From: Paenibacillus caseinilyticus
Lineage (GTDB): Bacteria; Bacillota; Bacilli; Paenibacillales; NBRC-103111
Assembly: GCF_027533645.1 (NCBI RefSeq)
Contig: NZ_JAQAGY010000013.1
Coordinates: 1-64,000 of the forward strand
Reading direction: 5' to 3'
Length of the DNA stretch: 64,000 bases
Shown: positions 40,301-47,900 of the stretch, piece by piece
Layout of the letters: each line of letters opens with the position of its first letter
How positions within the stretch are numbered: the stretch's first letter is position 1
The notes under the pieces: model-generated
What the model was told of the DNA's origin: nothing
The model's database searches: none
What the model saw: only the letters and a program-made list of their open reading frames with translations
Program-made: the position numbers and the translations under genes

Positions 40301-42092
40301 CACGCAGCTCGGTGTTGACGAAGAACGGGCTGTTGTCGAAGTCGATATGCTCGTTTTCCTTTCGGAAATGAATGGAAGGCGGCATCTGCTTATGCTTCAG
40401 GCTGAGCAGCACTTTAATGAGGCTGAGCACGCCCGCAGCGGCCGTCGTATGACCGATGTTCGCTTTGAGCGAGCCGATGGCGCAGTAGCGCTTCTTGGAT
40501 GTGAATTTACGGAACGTATGCGTCAAGGCGTGCACTTCCACCGGGTCGCCCAGCTTGGTAGCCGTACCATGCGCCTCCGTGTACTGGATGTTCTCGACAT
40601 CGATGCCCCAGCGGCTGTAGACCGACTCCTGAAGCCGGCTCTGGGACAGAAAGCTCGGGGCCGTAATACCGGACGTCTGCCCGTCCTGATTCGTGCCGCT
40701 TCCGCGGATCACGCCGTAGATCGAATCCCCGTCCCTTCTGGCGTCCGCGAGCCGCTTCAGGATGACAATCCCTGCGCCGTCCCCGACGACGATGCCGTCG
40801 GCTTCGTTATCGAAAGGGCGGCACATCCCCGTCGGAGAGAGCATGCCCGCATTATTCATGAACAGAAACGCTCCCGGATGGGAGTAGATCGTGATGCCGC
40901 CGGCAATCGCCATCTCGATCTCGCGGTTTCTCAGCTTCTCGCAGGCGATGTCGATCGCCACGAGCGAGGAGGAACAAGCGGTATTGACCGCAAGCGCCGG
41001 GCCTTTGAGATCCAGGCAGTAGGCGATGCGGGCCGCCATAATGCTCGTATCGCTTCCGAGCATCGAATGATGGGAATAATCCTGTACGGCCGGATAGCTC
41101 ATCGTGCCGATGAAGGTGCCCACCTGCTGCCCGCGCTGCGTGTATCCCGCATCCTCCAGCGCCCGGTAGCATTCTTCGAGCACGATACGCTGTGCGGCAT
41201 CCATCGCATCGGCTTCCTTTGGCGAGATATGGAAGAAGAGCGGGTCGAAGCAGTCGATGCCGTCCATAGCCCCATAGCGGGCAGGCATATCCGAGGCCGA
41301 ATGGGACTCGAAAAACTCAAGCCAATCCGGATTCTCGATCGGCCCCGTACAGTCTCTCCCTTGGGCGATGAGCTCCCAGAATTCATCCTGTCCCGCAGCG
41401 CCGGCGCTGCGGCACGAGAGGCCGATGACCGCGACGTCTTCCTCGGATCCGGAAGAAAGCCCCTGTGCGCCATTGCGCTTCATGTCGGCCTGCCCGGCAT
41501 TCCCTCCGGCCGCCGGTGGACGGATACTTTCGGCCGCTAGTGCCGGCCTGGGAGCAGCCGCGCTCCCCTCACCGTCCGCGCCACGGGCAGCCTGCCATTG
41601 CTGCTCGTCCGCAGGCTGCTTGCCTGCTGCCCGGTATTCGGGCTCGCCGGCGGGACGGATGGCTGCATCCAGGCGTTCCGGCCCGGCTGCAGGTTGCATC
41701 TCTGCAGCCCACTCTCCCGGCTCGCCCGCAGGCTCCTCACTACCATCCTCTGGCTCCGCTTCCACAGCCGCACTTTCGCCGCCGGACGGGACGGTGGTGC
41801 TCGTCCCAGATAGCGACGGGGAAGGCAGCTCGTTCGCTATATAGGCGGCCAGCGCATCCAAATCATGGCATTCCATCAGAATGCTCGTCGGCAGGGCCAG
41901 CTCGAAGCGGATATTCACCGCTTCGAGCAATTCGACCAGATTGATGGATGAGATGCCGAGTTCCTTCAGTGATTCCGCTTCGTGCAGTTCTTCCGGCTCC
42001 AGTCCCAGGACTCTCTCGAACACCAGGGCCAGACTTTCCTTAACCTCAGCTTCCCGTTGCCGCTGAAGGTCCGAGTCGTAACTTGGGATCAT
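28320..42092 (-). CDS. Trans-AT polyketide synthase, 4590 aa, three KS domains
   Basis: Order with rough residues: ACP (15-90, GISSINL), KS1 (215-630, NTACSSS, EAHGTA, NIGH), DH (830-1110, DHVVAGQ), KR (1340-1560), degenerate ACP* (Ser to Ala near 1646), ACP (1730-1810, GIDSI), KS2 (1880-2325, DTMCSSS), DH (2525-2800), KR (3070-3290), C-methyltransferase (3450-3690, LEIGAGTGG), ACP (3740-3820), KS3 (3890-4310, DTACSSS), and a C-terminal helical docking tail. No AT domain occurs. The first ACP completes the module begun by KS-MT on the upstream protein, and KS3 is completed by the downstream DH*-ACP-TE protein. A GGAGGGAG site overlaps the stop of the preceding gene. KS1, KS2 and KS3 keep Cys-His-His, so all appear able to elongate. 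Confidence 0.95.
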   Translation of the reverse strand: MIPSYDSDLQRQREAEVKESLALVFERVLGLEPEELHEAESLKELGISSINLVELLEAVNIRFELALPTSILMECHDLDALAAYIANELPSPSLSGTSTTVPSGGESAAVEAEPEDGSEEPAGEPGEWAAEMQPAAGPERLDAAIRPAGEPEYRAAGKQPADEQQWQAARGADGEGSAAAPRPALAAESIRPPAAGGNAGQADMKRNGAQGLSSGSEEDVAVIGLSCRSAGAAGQDEFWELIAQGRDCTGPIENPDWLEFFESHSASDMPARYGAMDGIDCFDPLFFHISPKEADAMDAAQRIVLEECYRALEDAGYTQRGQQVGTFIGTMSYPAVQDYSHHSMLGSDTSIMAARIAYCLDLKGPALAVNTACSSSLVAIDIACEKLRNREIEMAIAGGITIYSHPGAFLFMNNAGMLSPTGMCRPFDNEADGIVVGDGAGIVILKRLADARRDGDSIYGVIRGSGTNQDGQTSGITAPSFLSQSRLQESVYSRWGIDVENIQYTEAHGTATKLGDPVEVHALTHTFRKFTSKKRYCAIGSLKANIGHTTAAAGVLSLIKVLLSLKHKQMPPSIHFRKENEHIDFDNSPFFVNTELRDWPLNARGSRLAVVSSFGFSGTNAHLVIEEHTDAEPMGEASSEASSEASSEASSEAWAEAPGEASGAGLFVLSAASEDSLQAYARSVRSYLQAHPEVDFASFLYTFQTARESMAHRLAVAAAGRESLIQLLEPAASGRLVPSADRYIGSSGKKDGVNLADTEEGRAFLRHLAHSRNFRKLAELWAGGSVIDWQSLYPRGTAKRLSGLPTHPFAKERFSLPQIGLEAKREAAASVPALHPLLQRNTSDLSEQRFTSVFTGGEPFLKDHVVAGQRVLPGAAYLEMARAALEQASDAGALERLRSGASAIRLRHVAWTRPLLVGSEPAEVHIGLYPEEDGSIAYEVYSRAGGEEEPAVHSEGRLSLVPAAAVKAEALDIPALLSSCNEGRLSAAECYGRFEAMGISYGPSHRGLEEVYIGSGHVLAKLRLQPSAWKGREGVVLDPGMLDSALQAAVGLLNADAEQGEGSGPALKPILPFALDSLEIAGACEPSMWASIRYSGRGSAGEGMRTLDIDVCDEQGKVRVRIRGFAVRVLETAAEGAADSMSLRTLMLEPVWTEQAAGVYTGGRSRQESGHLHVIVLCETGHSREELEDAWRKAAEEAGGPLSGRIVILKAEQPALHRRYSGYAERLLEETQSILGDASIASAWIQLVVPYSGEARVFAGLSGFLQTAALENPKLAWQRVEVDPETGGSELISKLLESSRSGTNAVIRYRDGKRYTAGWSELKAGTAVENESEERPWRDGGVYLITGGCGGLGFLFAKEAAEQGKNVSLVLTGRSPLDEAKRHQLQQLRHLGAAADYRQADVTDGQSVSALIRGIESEHGGLHGILHSAGELRDAFLLKKNKEDLQRVLAPKVSGLAHLDEATRHLDLDFLVLFSSAASALGSVGQADYAAANGFMDAYAEYRSELASAGERRGRTLSIHWPLWQDGGMGIGEAQERSLQETLGIVPLRTASGLRAFYRSLASGRSRVLVAEGLRGRLESGLEAFMPGSAGRAGEGSIPESVRSAGDGKQQRDQAEAALIHAVSVTLGVPAARIQADTEWSELGLDAVGMGGLADLLRAEHGLAFTAADWIGHPTIRELADHLAPTYPSVWSPAPGTSEAAAAPAAPVTPDAEPASPDAPVRSALTPGTAPEALRERAVHYFKKLLASAIKLPAHRIDADAPLEKYGIDSIMVMSMTKDLEQVFGSLSKTLFFEYQHISGLTDYFLSAHREKLTQLLGDGTLAETASTVNTARMAAAPQPEGGAETSAAPAAASRAGRRTRFAASEARQTTLPGQTPGTSALDIAIIGVAGRYPGARTISEYWKNLRDGRDSITEIPRDRWDHSHYFDEDKNKLGTTYSKWGGFLDGVDEFDPLFFQISPLEAEVMDPQERLFLQCVYAAVEDAGYTRETFGFDREQGRRHPVGVYAGVMYEEYQLYGAQEQQQGRRIAMAGSPSSIANRVSYWFNFQGPSMAVDTMCSSSLTAIHLACQSILRGECAAAVAGGVNVSIHPNKYLMLAQGKFISSKGRCESFGEGGDGYVPGEGVGAVLLKPLHRAEADGDRIYGVIKASAINHGGKTNGYSVPNPVAQGEVIGRAMKEAGIDPRSVSYIEAHGTGTSLGDPIEIAGLSRAFGPLKQGEEGFRCAIGSAKSNIGHCESAAGIAGLTKVLLQLRHRLLVPSLHANVLNPNIDFGATPFVVQQELAPWMRPKAAGAGGEVEYPLRAGISSFGAGGANAHLIVEEYIPAAMASPAYAVTVQTPALVLLSARKEAQLLERARELLDFIREESVPESALGDLAYTLQTGREPMEERLALRAGSVAELTHKLEAYLRGDREIDELYRGRSRREGGTIAVFAGDEDLQHAVEAWLSKGKYAKLLDMWVQGLNIDWTKLYGDRKPSRLSLPTYPFARDRYWVPVLPETAGSSTTAAVAAPVTNSSVPGGSAAYLHPLLHANTSDFAEQRFSSVFTGREFFLADHVVRGQRMLPGAAYLEMARAAAVRASGLSEEEDSGGGSTAVRLQDVVWTRPLTVGGDSEAVHIGLSPEESGTIAFEVYGGSPGDDGEMPVYSQGRLLFGEAGTAPHLDLDKLRAQCGLAVLAPEESYHAFRTMGIDYGAAHQALGTVYAGEGMALAKLSLPVVIASTEDEFVLHPSMVDAAFQASIGLMAGGTASAPGSALTADGQTPKARLPFALESLEVYGRFASDLWAFVRWSEGSGPEQTVQKLDIDLCTEQGTVVVRMTGFSSRLLDAEVRTGTRPQPLNAEARKGAEPGLSGMLTLHPVWDAARLDRKGGFAPPSGEAVLAGGTPAAKAAMHSLLPGLREAALHPEDSVREIAGKLERCGAIGHLIWIVPGRVTTPHGEADLIGAQQAGVLGLFRTIKAMLELGYGSKPLAWTVITEQTQGVLPRDRVDPAHAGVHGLVGSLAKEYPNWSIRLADLAKDEAWPVQDLLDLPADPQGNAWAYRGGEWYRQQLLPLEGVTTQERPALYREGGVYVVIGGAGGIGEVWSEYMIRTFQARIIWIGRRPKDAAIQMKIDRLAALGPAPLYVSGDAADAESLRHAYGTIKEQYAGIHGVVHSAIVLADQSLANMDEARFRGALSAKVDVSVRMAEVFGGEALDFVLFFSSLNAFTKAAGQSNYAAGCTFADSFARHLSEAWPCAVKMMNWGYWGSVGIVASKAYQERMAKMGFGSIEPGEGMEALNGLLAGPADQLALLKTTRAIRLDGISQTDVLTAYAEASPSLIRTVAGELGSQAAPTAALDERGRGAMQEMEALLARLLRAQLRPLGLARQEDSGQAGAAEVDGLQAKYKPWLEAGLALLEAYGSRPEETDANLLPADGAGAGAAEDPDALWAEWEQRKLSWRQAGSMSAQTALVETTLRALPDILTGRRPATDVIFPGSSMALVEGVYKHNAVADAFNEVVGNAVSAYVRQRVQQDPAARIRILEIGAGTGGTSAGVLQKLKPYREHIQEYGYTDISKAFLLHAEQTYGPDNPFLSYGIFNVESPGPDQPFLSGEYDIAIAANVLHATQDIRQTLRNAKAVLKKNGLLLLNELHGHSLFTHLTFGLLDGWWRYRDAHLRLPGSPGLTPDSWRTVLENEGFRSVFFPAEQAHDWGQQILVAESDGVVRQRRSSEVLTKKPAISIAKPQAALPEPPANRSGGGQSGSLRERSIAYLQELIAGTLKMPSREIDPAAPLEAYGIDSILVVQLTNALSGVFSDVSSTLFFEHQSIEALADHLLKTRPEELAAKLGPGAPQADQHVQAPATVITEARTAASSPWTSAARRSSRFLPAGGPRTAEGQQPAAASGVRDVAIIGLAGRYPGAGTVDEFWENLKNGRSGITEVPRERWDWSEYYDEERGAKGTMYTKWGGFLEGVDRFDPLFFGISPKEAKQMDPQERLFLETAYECIEDAGYTPSALGGGSRRVGVFAGAMNGSYPTGSSYWSIANRVSYLFNFQGPSLAVDTACSSSLTAIHLALESIYSGSSECAIAGGVNLILDPSHYLRLSAMNMLSAGGECRSFGAGADGFVDGEGVGAVLLKPLEQAVADGDRIYGVIKGSMLNAGGKTNGYTVPNPAAQAELVSGALKRAGVHARTVSYLEAHGTGTALGDPIEIAGLTRAFEQDSEDTQYCAVGSVKSNIGHAESAAGIAGLTKVLLQLRHRQLAPSLHAEQPNPNIDFSRTPFTVQQKLADWNRPVVRIHGEEKEYPRRAGISSFGAGGANAHLVVEEYIPSGSLSAELPDASPEPAAIVLSAKGEEQLRTKGRELLAAIRERAYRDGELPSIAYTLQVGREAMEERAAWVVTSVRELEERLAEWLESPKDATTMFRGQVKPNKEMISMLAADEEMQETVGKWMQRRKVQKLLNLWVKGLPLDWTQLYAGRPKPRRIGLPTYPFVRERYWITDGLERGEGARLFASRSERQGGGGNSLSSMPKAPTDRPQLLGEEAPASSPAPLSQPEASLGEEAFDSAFYEGLLDLLLSDSISIDRAVDEIKRNQPLNPREATRERRVL
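37010..37260 (-). other. ACP domain lacking the phosphopantetheine serine
   Basis: In the tandem ACP pair of the 4590-aa protein the first domain reads ELGLDAVGM. The codon at 37152-37154 is GCC (Ala) where GxDS should be. The fold otherwise looks intact, and the following ACP has a normal GIDSI. Confidence 0.88.
40132..40190. repeat. 12-nt tandem repeat in a PKS linker
   Basis: About five near-identical copies of GATGCCTCACTT encode a repeated SEAS tetrapeptide in the linker after KS1 of the 4590-aa protein. The array stays in frame because the unit is a multiple of three, so copy-number changes would only alter linker length. Confidence 0.9.
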
Positions 42093-42109
42093 CGTTGTGT
42101 GGCTCCCTC

Positions 42110-44920
42110 CTACCGAGTTGGAAGTGCGTCCCCTGTCGTGCTGCGGACATGGGGCGGGTACGGAATCGTCCCGCGCCCCAGCATATCCTTCAGCGCTTCC
42201 GCATAGGGGGTCTTGCTGGCGATACGGTCCGCATTATAGGCCCGTCTCTCCGTTTCTCCGAGGACCGTGTCCTTACGGAGCTTGAACAAACAATACGAGA
42301 TCCATCCCCTGCCGAGAGATACGGCGTTGTTGGCGTAGCTGCGCAGAGAGTCCCGCGCTACGGGGGTCAGATCACGCGTATTCCGCTCGCAATCGGGGTC
42401 GTGCAGATAGTTCGCCACCCAAGGCGAGACATCGACGATCTCGTCGATCACCAGCCCTTGCCGCGAGATCACCTCGACCCACTCGTCAGCCGTCGCAATG
42501 GCGATGCCGATAGCCGGATCCACGATCGGACCGCGCAGATTCGCGATAAAATCCATGAGCAGCACGGTCCCGTCTTCCTGCAGGGAGCCGGCGATGTTAG
42601 CGAACAAGGCATGCTTATCCGCAATATGGCAGCAGACTTCAATGCCCATCACGAGGTCGTAGCGGTCCGGGAATGCATCTGCCGCGCTGTCCCTGTGGAA
42701 GATGCGGGCCCTCCCGCTTAACTTCATTGCTGCAATGCGTTCATTCCCAAGTTCGGCTTGGGCCTGCGATATCGTGTAACCATGCGTACGCAGATGCGGG
42801 TACAACGACGCGATCTGGATGACGTCGGTGCCATGGCCGCAGCCGATATCAAGAACGCGGGACAGACGCCCGAAATCTTCTTTATAGAAAAGAACCTGCC
42901 GCAGCTCCACCTGCTTCGCTTTCACGAGAGCGGCCTCCTCCGGATACAGCTCCGGATTCAGCATAACCCGGCTCATCGAGAAGCCCGGGATGCGGGATTC
43001 GAACGGACAGAAAGTCAAATACTCTTCCTGGAACTCGGTCGAGCGGTCCATCGCATTGAAGGAGTACAGCTCAGCAGTCTTATTGCCCTCGTCCGCAGAG
43101 GGAGGCAGCAGCGCAGCCGCCTGCGCCTTGGCAGGAAGCCCCTCCGAAGGCGGGCTCGCCCAGCATCTTCTTCTTTTGAAGGGATACCCCGGCAGCGACA
43201 CGATGGCCGGCATAGGACCGGCTTCGAAGAGCCTCGCCCACGGAACATGGGAACCCTTCATCCACAAGGATGCCAGCATCGTCAGATTCCTTGTGCTCCA
43301 AGCTTCTTCGAGCATGGCACCCCAACCCTGGGATCCTTCGTCCCCGGTTCCTTGGGACAAGCCCGCCGGCAGCTCTTCCGCTGCCGCGCAGAACTGCTCC
43401 AGACGGGCGATGAGCTCGTCCTTGGTCCCGGCGGCGAAGGCCAGGCGCGACTTCATGACTTCCCGGCCGACAGACAGCGTATACGCTATGTCCCGGAGGG
43501 AGACCCCGGCAGATGACGCACTGCGGAGAAAACCAATTAGCTGCCGGGCGGTCTCGGTGAGCCGTTCCGCATTCTTGGCGGACAAGACGATCGCCTCGGG
43601 AAGCGCCGGGCCCTCGGCCGGCCGATCCTCGGAATGCCGCGGTACGGGGACATATTCCCGGATGACCGCATGCGCGTTCGTCCCGCTGATGCCGGTAGTG
43701 GACACGGCGCCGATCCGCGGCCGGTTCCCTTGCGGCGACCACCTTCTCGGCTCGGAGGCCATATAGAACGGGCTCCGCTCCGGCCGGATCAGCTCGCTCG
43801 CTTCCCTGAAGCCGGGCACCGGAAGGATCGTCTCGTGCTTCATCGCGAGCAGCATGGCGATCAGGCTCACCACGCCGGAGGCGGCGAACGTATGGCCGAT
43901 CAGCGGTTTCACCGAGCCGAGAGCGCAGGACGGGCCTTCTCCGGCAGGAGGGCCGAAGGCGCCGGTTAAGGCGGCCCATTCGATGGAATCCCCCACTTTG
44001 GCGCCGACACTGTGGGCCAGGAGATACCCGATCCCCTCGGGGCGGATCCCATACTTGCCATAGATTTGCCTGAGCAGCTGCTCCTGGCTCACCGGACTAG
44101 GGGCCGACAGGCCGTTCGTCTGGCCGTCGTAATTCACCCCGCTCGCCTCGATCGTCCCGTAGATGCGGTCCCCGTCCGCGATGGCCTCCGACAACGGCTT
44201 CAGCACCACGACGGCGACCGCTTCGCCGGGCACCAGCCCGTTCGCGCGACGGTCGAACACGGCGCAGGTGCCGTCGGGGGACAGCATATTGGCTTTGTCC
44301 AGCCCTGCATACATCCGGGGCGAGACGGTCAGACTGACTCCGCCGGCCAAGGCCATATCGCATTCCCCGAGCCGCAGCGCCTGGCAAGCTTGGTGAACGG
44401 CTACGAGACCCGATGAGCACGCCGCCGTGAGTGCAAAATTCGGCCCTTTGAGATCGAGCTTGTACGCAATACGCGCCGACAAAGTGGCATTCTGGTTGGA
44501 GCTGATCTGCCCTCCCCCGCCGGTGACGTCGCCGTACTGGCTTTCCTCGGCCCCGACATAGACGCCGCACGAAGTGCCTTTGATCCTCTCGCCCATGTAG
44601 CCCGCATCCTCCAAGGCATGCCAGGCTTCTTCCAGAAAGAGCCGCTGCTGAGGATCCAAAAGCTCCGCTTCCTTCGGAGGAATCTCGAAGAACAGGGGAT
44701 CGAACTGATCGATCCGGGACAGGAATCCGCCCCAGCGGGACCGGCTCTTGCCCGGCTCCCGGTGCGGATCGCCCGCATAATCGCGCCAATCCCAGCGATC
44801 CGGCGGAATCTCGCGGATCGCGCTCTCCCCGGCCAACAGCAGCCTCCAGAAGTCGTCCACCGTGTCCGCCCCCGGGAAGCGACCGCTCATGCCGATGACG
44901 GCGATCGGCTCCTGGACAGG
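42110..44920 (-). other. Split KS4-methyltransferase module end
   Basis: KS4 keeps Cys in TAACSSGL and the last His in LIGH, but the middle motif is [15 protein letters not shown] instead of [15 protein letters not shown]. The following methyltransferase ([28 protein letters not shown]) is of a different type from the two C-methyltransferases of the operon and may act on oxygen. No KR or ACP follows before the stop codon. Confidence 0.75.
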
Positions 44921-47900
44921 GGGCGCTTCGGACAGGCTCTTCGTGCTCTCATCGCTTGCACCGCGCGGAGACCGGACTTCTTCCATCGGAATGGCAGCCT
45001 CCCGGCTCTCCGGCCGGCCCCCGCCACCCGCTGGAATCCCGCCTGAATGACTAGAGACGGTAGAGGCGCTTGACGGATCCCTGGAAGCATCCGTGTTACT
45101 GCGGCGGTTCGCCTCTCCGGATGCAGCTTCGGATCCCTGTATGCTGCCGGGCGCCTGCCAAGTGGGAACTCCCGGCTCTGCAGCTGGATCCGTCCCCTCC
45201 TCCGGCTCATAATACGCCTGCAGGGCTTCCTCCTCTTTCGTTAGGAGATATTCCGACAGTTTCCCCAGCGTAGGATAGCCGTAGATGAGGGACGGCGTCA
45301 CTTCGATACCGTACTCCCCGGTCAGCAGAGCGGCGAACTGCGTCAAAGATATGGAATCGAAACCGAAGTCGACCATATTCTCTTCGGGATCGAGCCGCTC
45401 CGGCGCAATATGGAGCAGCGCGCCGATATGGCGGCGAAGATCATCCAGCAGACGGTCCCCGAGACTCCGTCCCCGCCCGCTGGTTGGCTGCTGCCCTGTG
45501 GCTTTGAAGCTGGCCGTCCGAGTCCGTACGGCGGTCCGAGGTGCATCCGCAAGCCCTAAGAAGCGCTCGACCCGGACACGGTCGCCCGCGAGAATCAGAT
45601 ACTGCTCTCCCAGCCCCTCCATCAGCGTGTCGAATAGAGCGAGCCCTTCCTCCTTCTCGAGGTAGCGCTGGCCGCTCGCTTTCAAGTACAGTTCACCCTG
45701 ATCCGAATCTTCGAAGCCCATGCCGCCGTCTCTCCAGAGCGGCCAGTTCAGCGCGACGGCCCGGCCTCGGCGAAGCCCTTGGCTCCGCAGCAGATTCCGG
45801 TACCTGGCGTAAGCCGTCTGGAACCGGCTGCCGACCGCGTAGTCGCATGAGCCAAAATCCCCGAGAATTGCCGACGAGGATGTGAAATAGGCCACATAAT
45901 CCAGCGGCTCTTCCTTCAGCAGTTCATCGAGCGCTAAGGTTCCCCCGATTTTGGGATGGAGCACCCGGCGGAAGCCCTCCGGGTCTTTGTCCAGCAGATT
46001 CGAGTTCTCCTGCACGCCTGCGGCATGCAGAACGCCAAGGATCGGGCCCAGCCGCCCCTTCGCACGGGCCAGTCCTTCCCTCATTAACGGCAGGTCGCTC
46101 AGATCTCCCTGCACGTACTCGACCCGGCTGCCAAGCCCCTCCAGCCTCCGGATCTTCTCGAGCCCGTCGCTGCCCAGGGGCGAACGGCCCGTCAGGATCA
46201 ATCCCACGCGTTCCCTCTGCGCGGCATGGACCGCGAACAGATAGCCGAGCCCGCCCAATCCGCCGGTGATGAGGTACGTCCCTCCGGCTTTCCACACCGG
46301 CACGGCGGACGAATTGGGATTCGCCGTGGTCGGACGAATACGGCCCGTATGCCGCTTCCCGTTCCGGTAAAGGACGCTGGCGGGGCCAACGGTACCGAGT
46401 TCCGCGCACAGCCGACCGGCCCAACCGCCCATGAGCGGCCCGGCGGATGACCCTTCGCTCTCTGCACAGAGCACTGTCATTGAGCTTCGCGGCAGAACGT
46501 TCCCGAGGGAACGGGCGAAGCCGGTCCACGATTCAAGATAACAGCGGTCGAGTTCATCGCCGTACGCACCTGCCGCAACGATTCGCCGGGCTTCCAGTCC
46601 ACTCGCCGATACCGCTTGGATGAGATGGATCAGCGCCGTAGGATCCTGCACATGCACGCTGCGCTCCAGTGCCCATAAGTACAGCACGCCGTCGACCATG
46701 CCGCAGGTTCCCCGGATATGCCGCAGCGCCGCTTCGAACGAGCCGCGGTCATGTGCCCGGACGCTATACGCTTCACCGGAATGCCCTTCGCCGCCCTCGC
46801 TCTCTCCGATGAAGATCAGCGAGGTCTGCGGCTGCAGTCTCCGCATGTCAGCGAGGAGCACCTGCCTGCGCTCCGGGTCGGTCAAGAACACGACCAGCGT
46901 TCTCGGAGGAGCAGCAGATGAGCCATCCCCCTGATCCAGGGGCAGCTCCTCCTCCCGCCACACTTCCTCGAAGGTCATAGGAGCGGACGCCGCGGTCACT
47001 GAAGGTGCCGATTCGCGTGGAACCTCCGCCCCGCTGTAAGGTGCGCGGGAGACCCAGCAGCGCTCTCTGGCAAAAGGATACGTGGGAAGACTCATGCGGC
47101 GGGGCCGCACCGGCTCCTCCGCGTACAACTTCGTCCAGTCGAGACGCAGCCCCTTAGTCCATAAGTCGATCAGCCTGGCATACTTGCCGCCCCGGATCCA
47201 CTTGTCGACGGCCTCCTGCATGTCCTCGTCCGAAGTTAAAGCCGACAGCACTTCCTTGCCTGCCCGCACATGTCCCCGGTACAGCTCGAAGGTCTCATGC
47301 CCCTGCTCCAGATAGGCTGTCAAAGCAAGCTTCAGTTCCTCGACCGAAGAGGCGCAGAATGCCAGACGTTCGTCCATTTCTTCCCGGCCGGTTTGCAGCG
47401 TATAAGCGATGTTCCTGAGATCGGCATCCGTGTAGCCCTTCTGCTCGGCGACCTCGAGCAGCCGGCGCACGCTTACGCCGAGCCGCTCTTCATCCTTGGC
47501 GGAAAGTACAATCAACGCCGGCTGCCGGGGGCTGACTAGGTTGCGGGCTTCCTCCCGCGCCGCCGGTACGTATTCCTCCACCACGATGTGCGCGTTGGCT
47601 CCTCCCGCACCGAACGAGGAGATCCCTGCCCGGCGCGGGTATTCCTTGGACTCGCTGCCGATCCGGACCACAGGCCGCTCCCAGGGAGCGAGTTCCCTCT
47701 GGACTGTGAAGGGGGTATCCGCGAAGTCGATACCCGGATTCGTGATCCCGGCATGCAGCGTCGGGACGAGCTGCCGGTGCTGCAGCTGCAGGAGCACCTT
47801 GGCCAGTCCCGCCATACCGGAGGCGCTTTCGCCGTGCCCGATATTGGACTTGACCGAGCCGATCGCGCAGAATCCTTTGTCGCCGGTATCCCGGCCGAAG

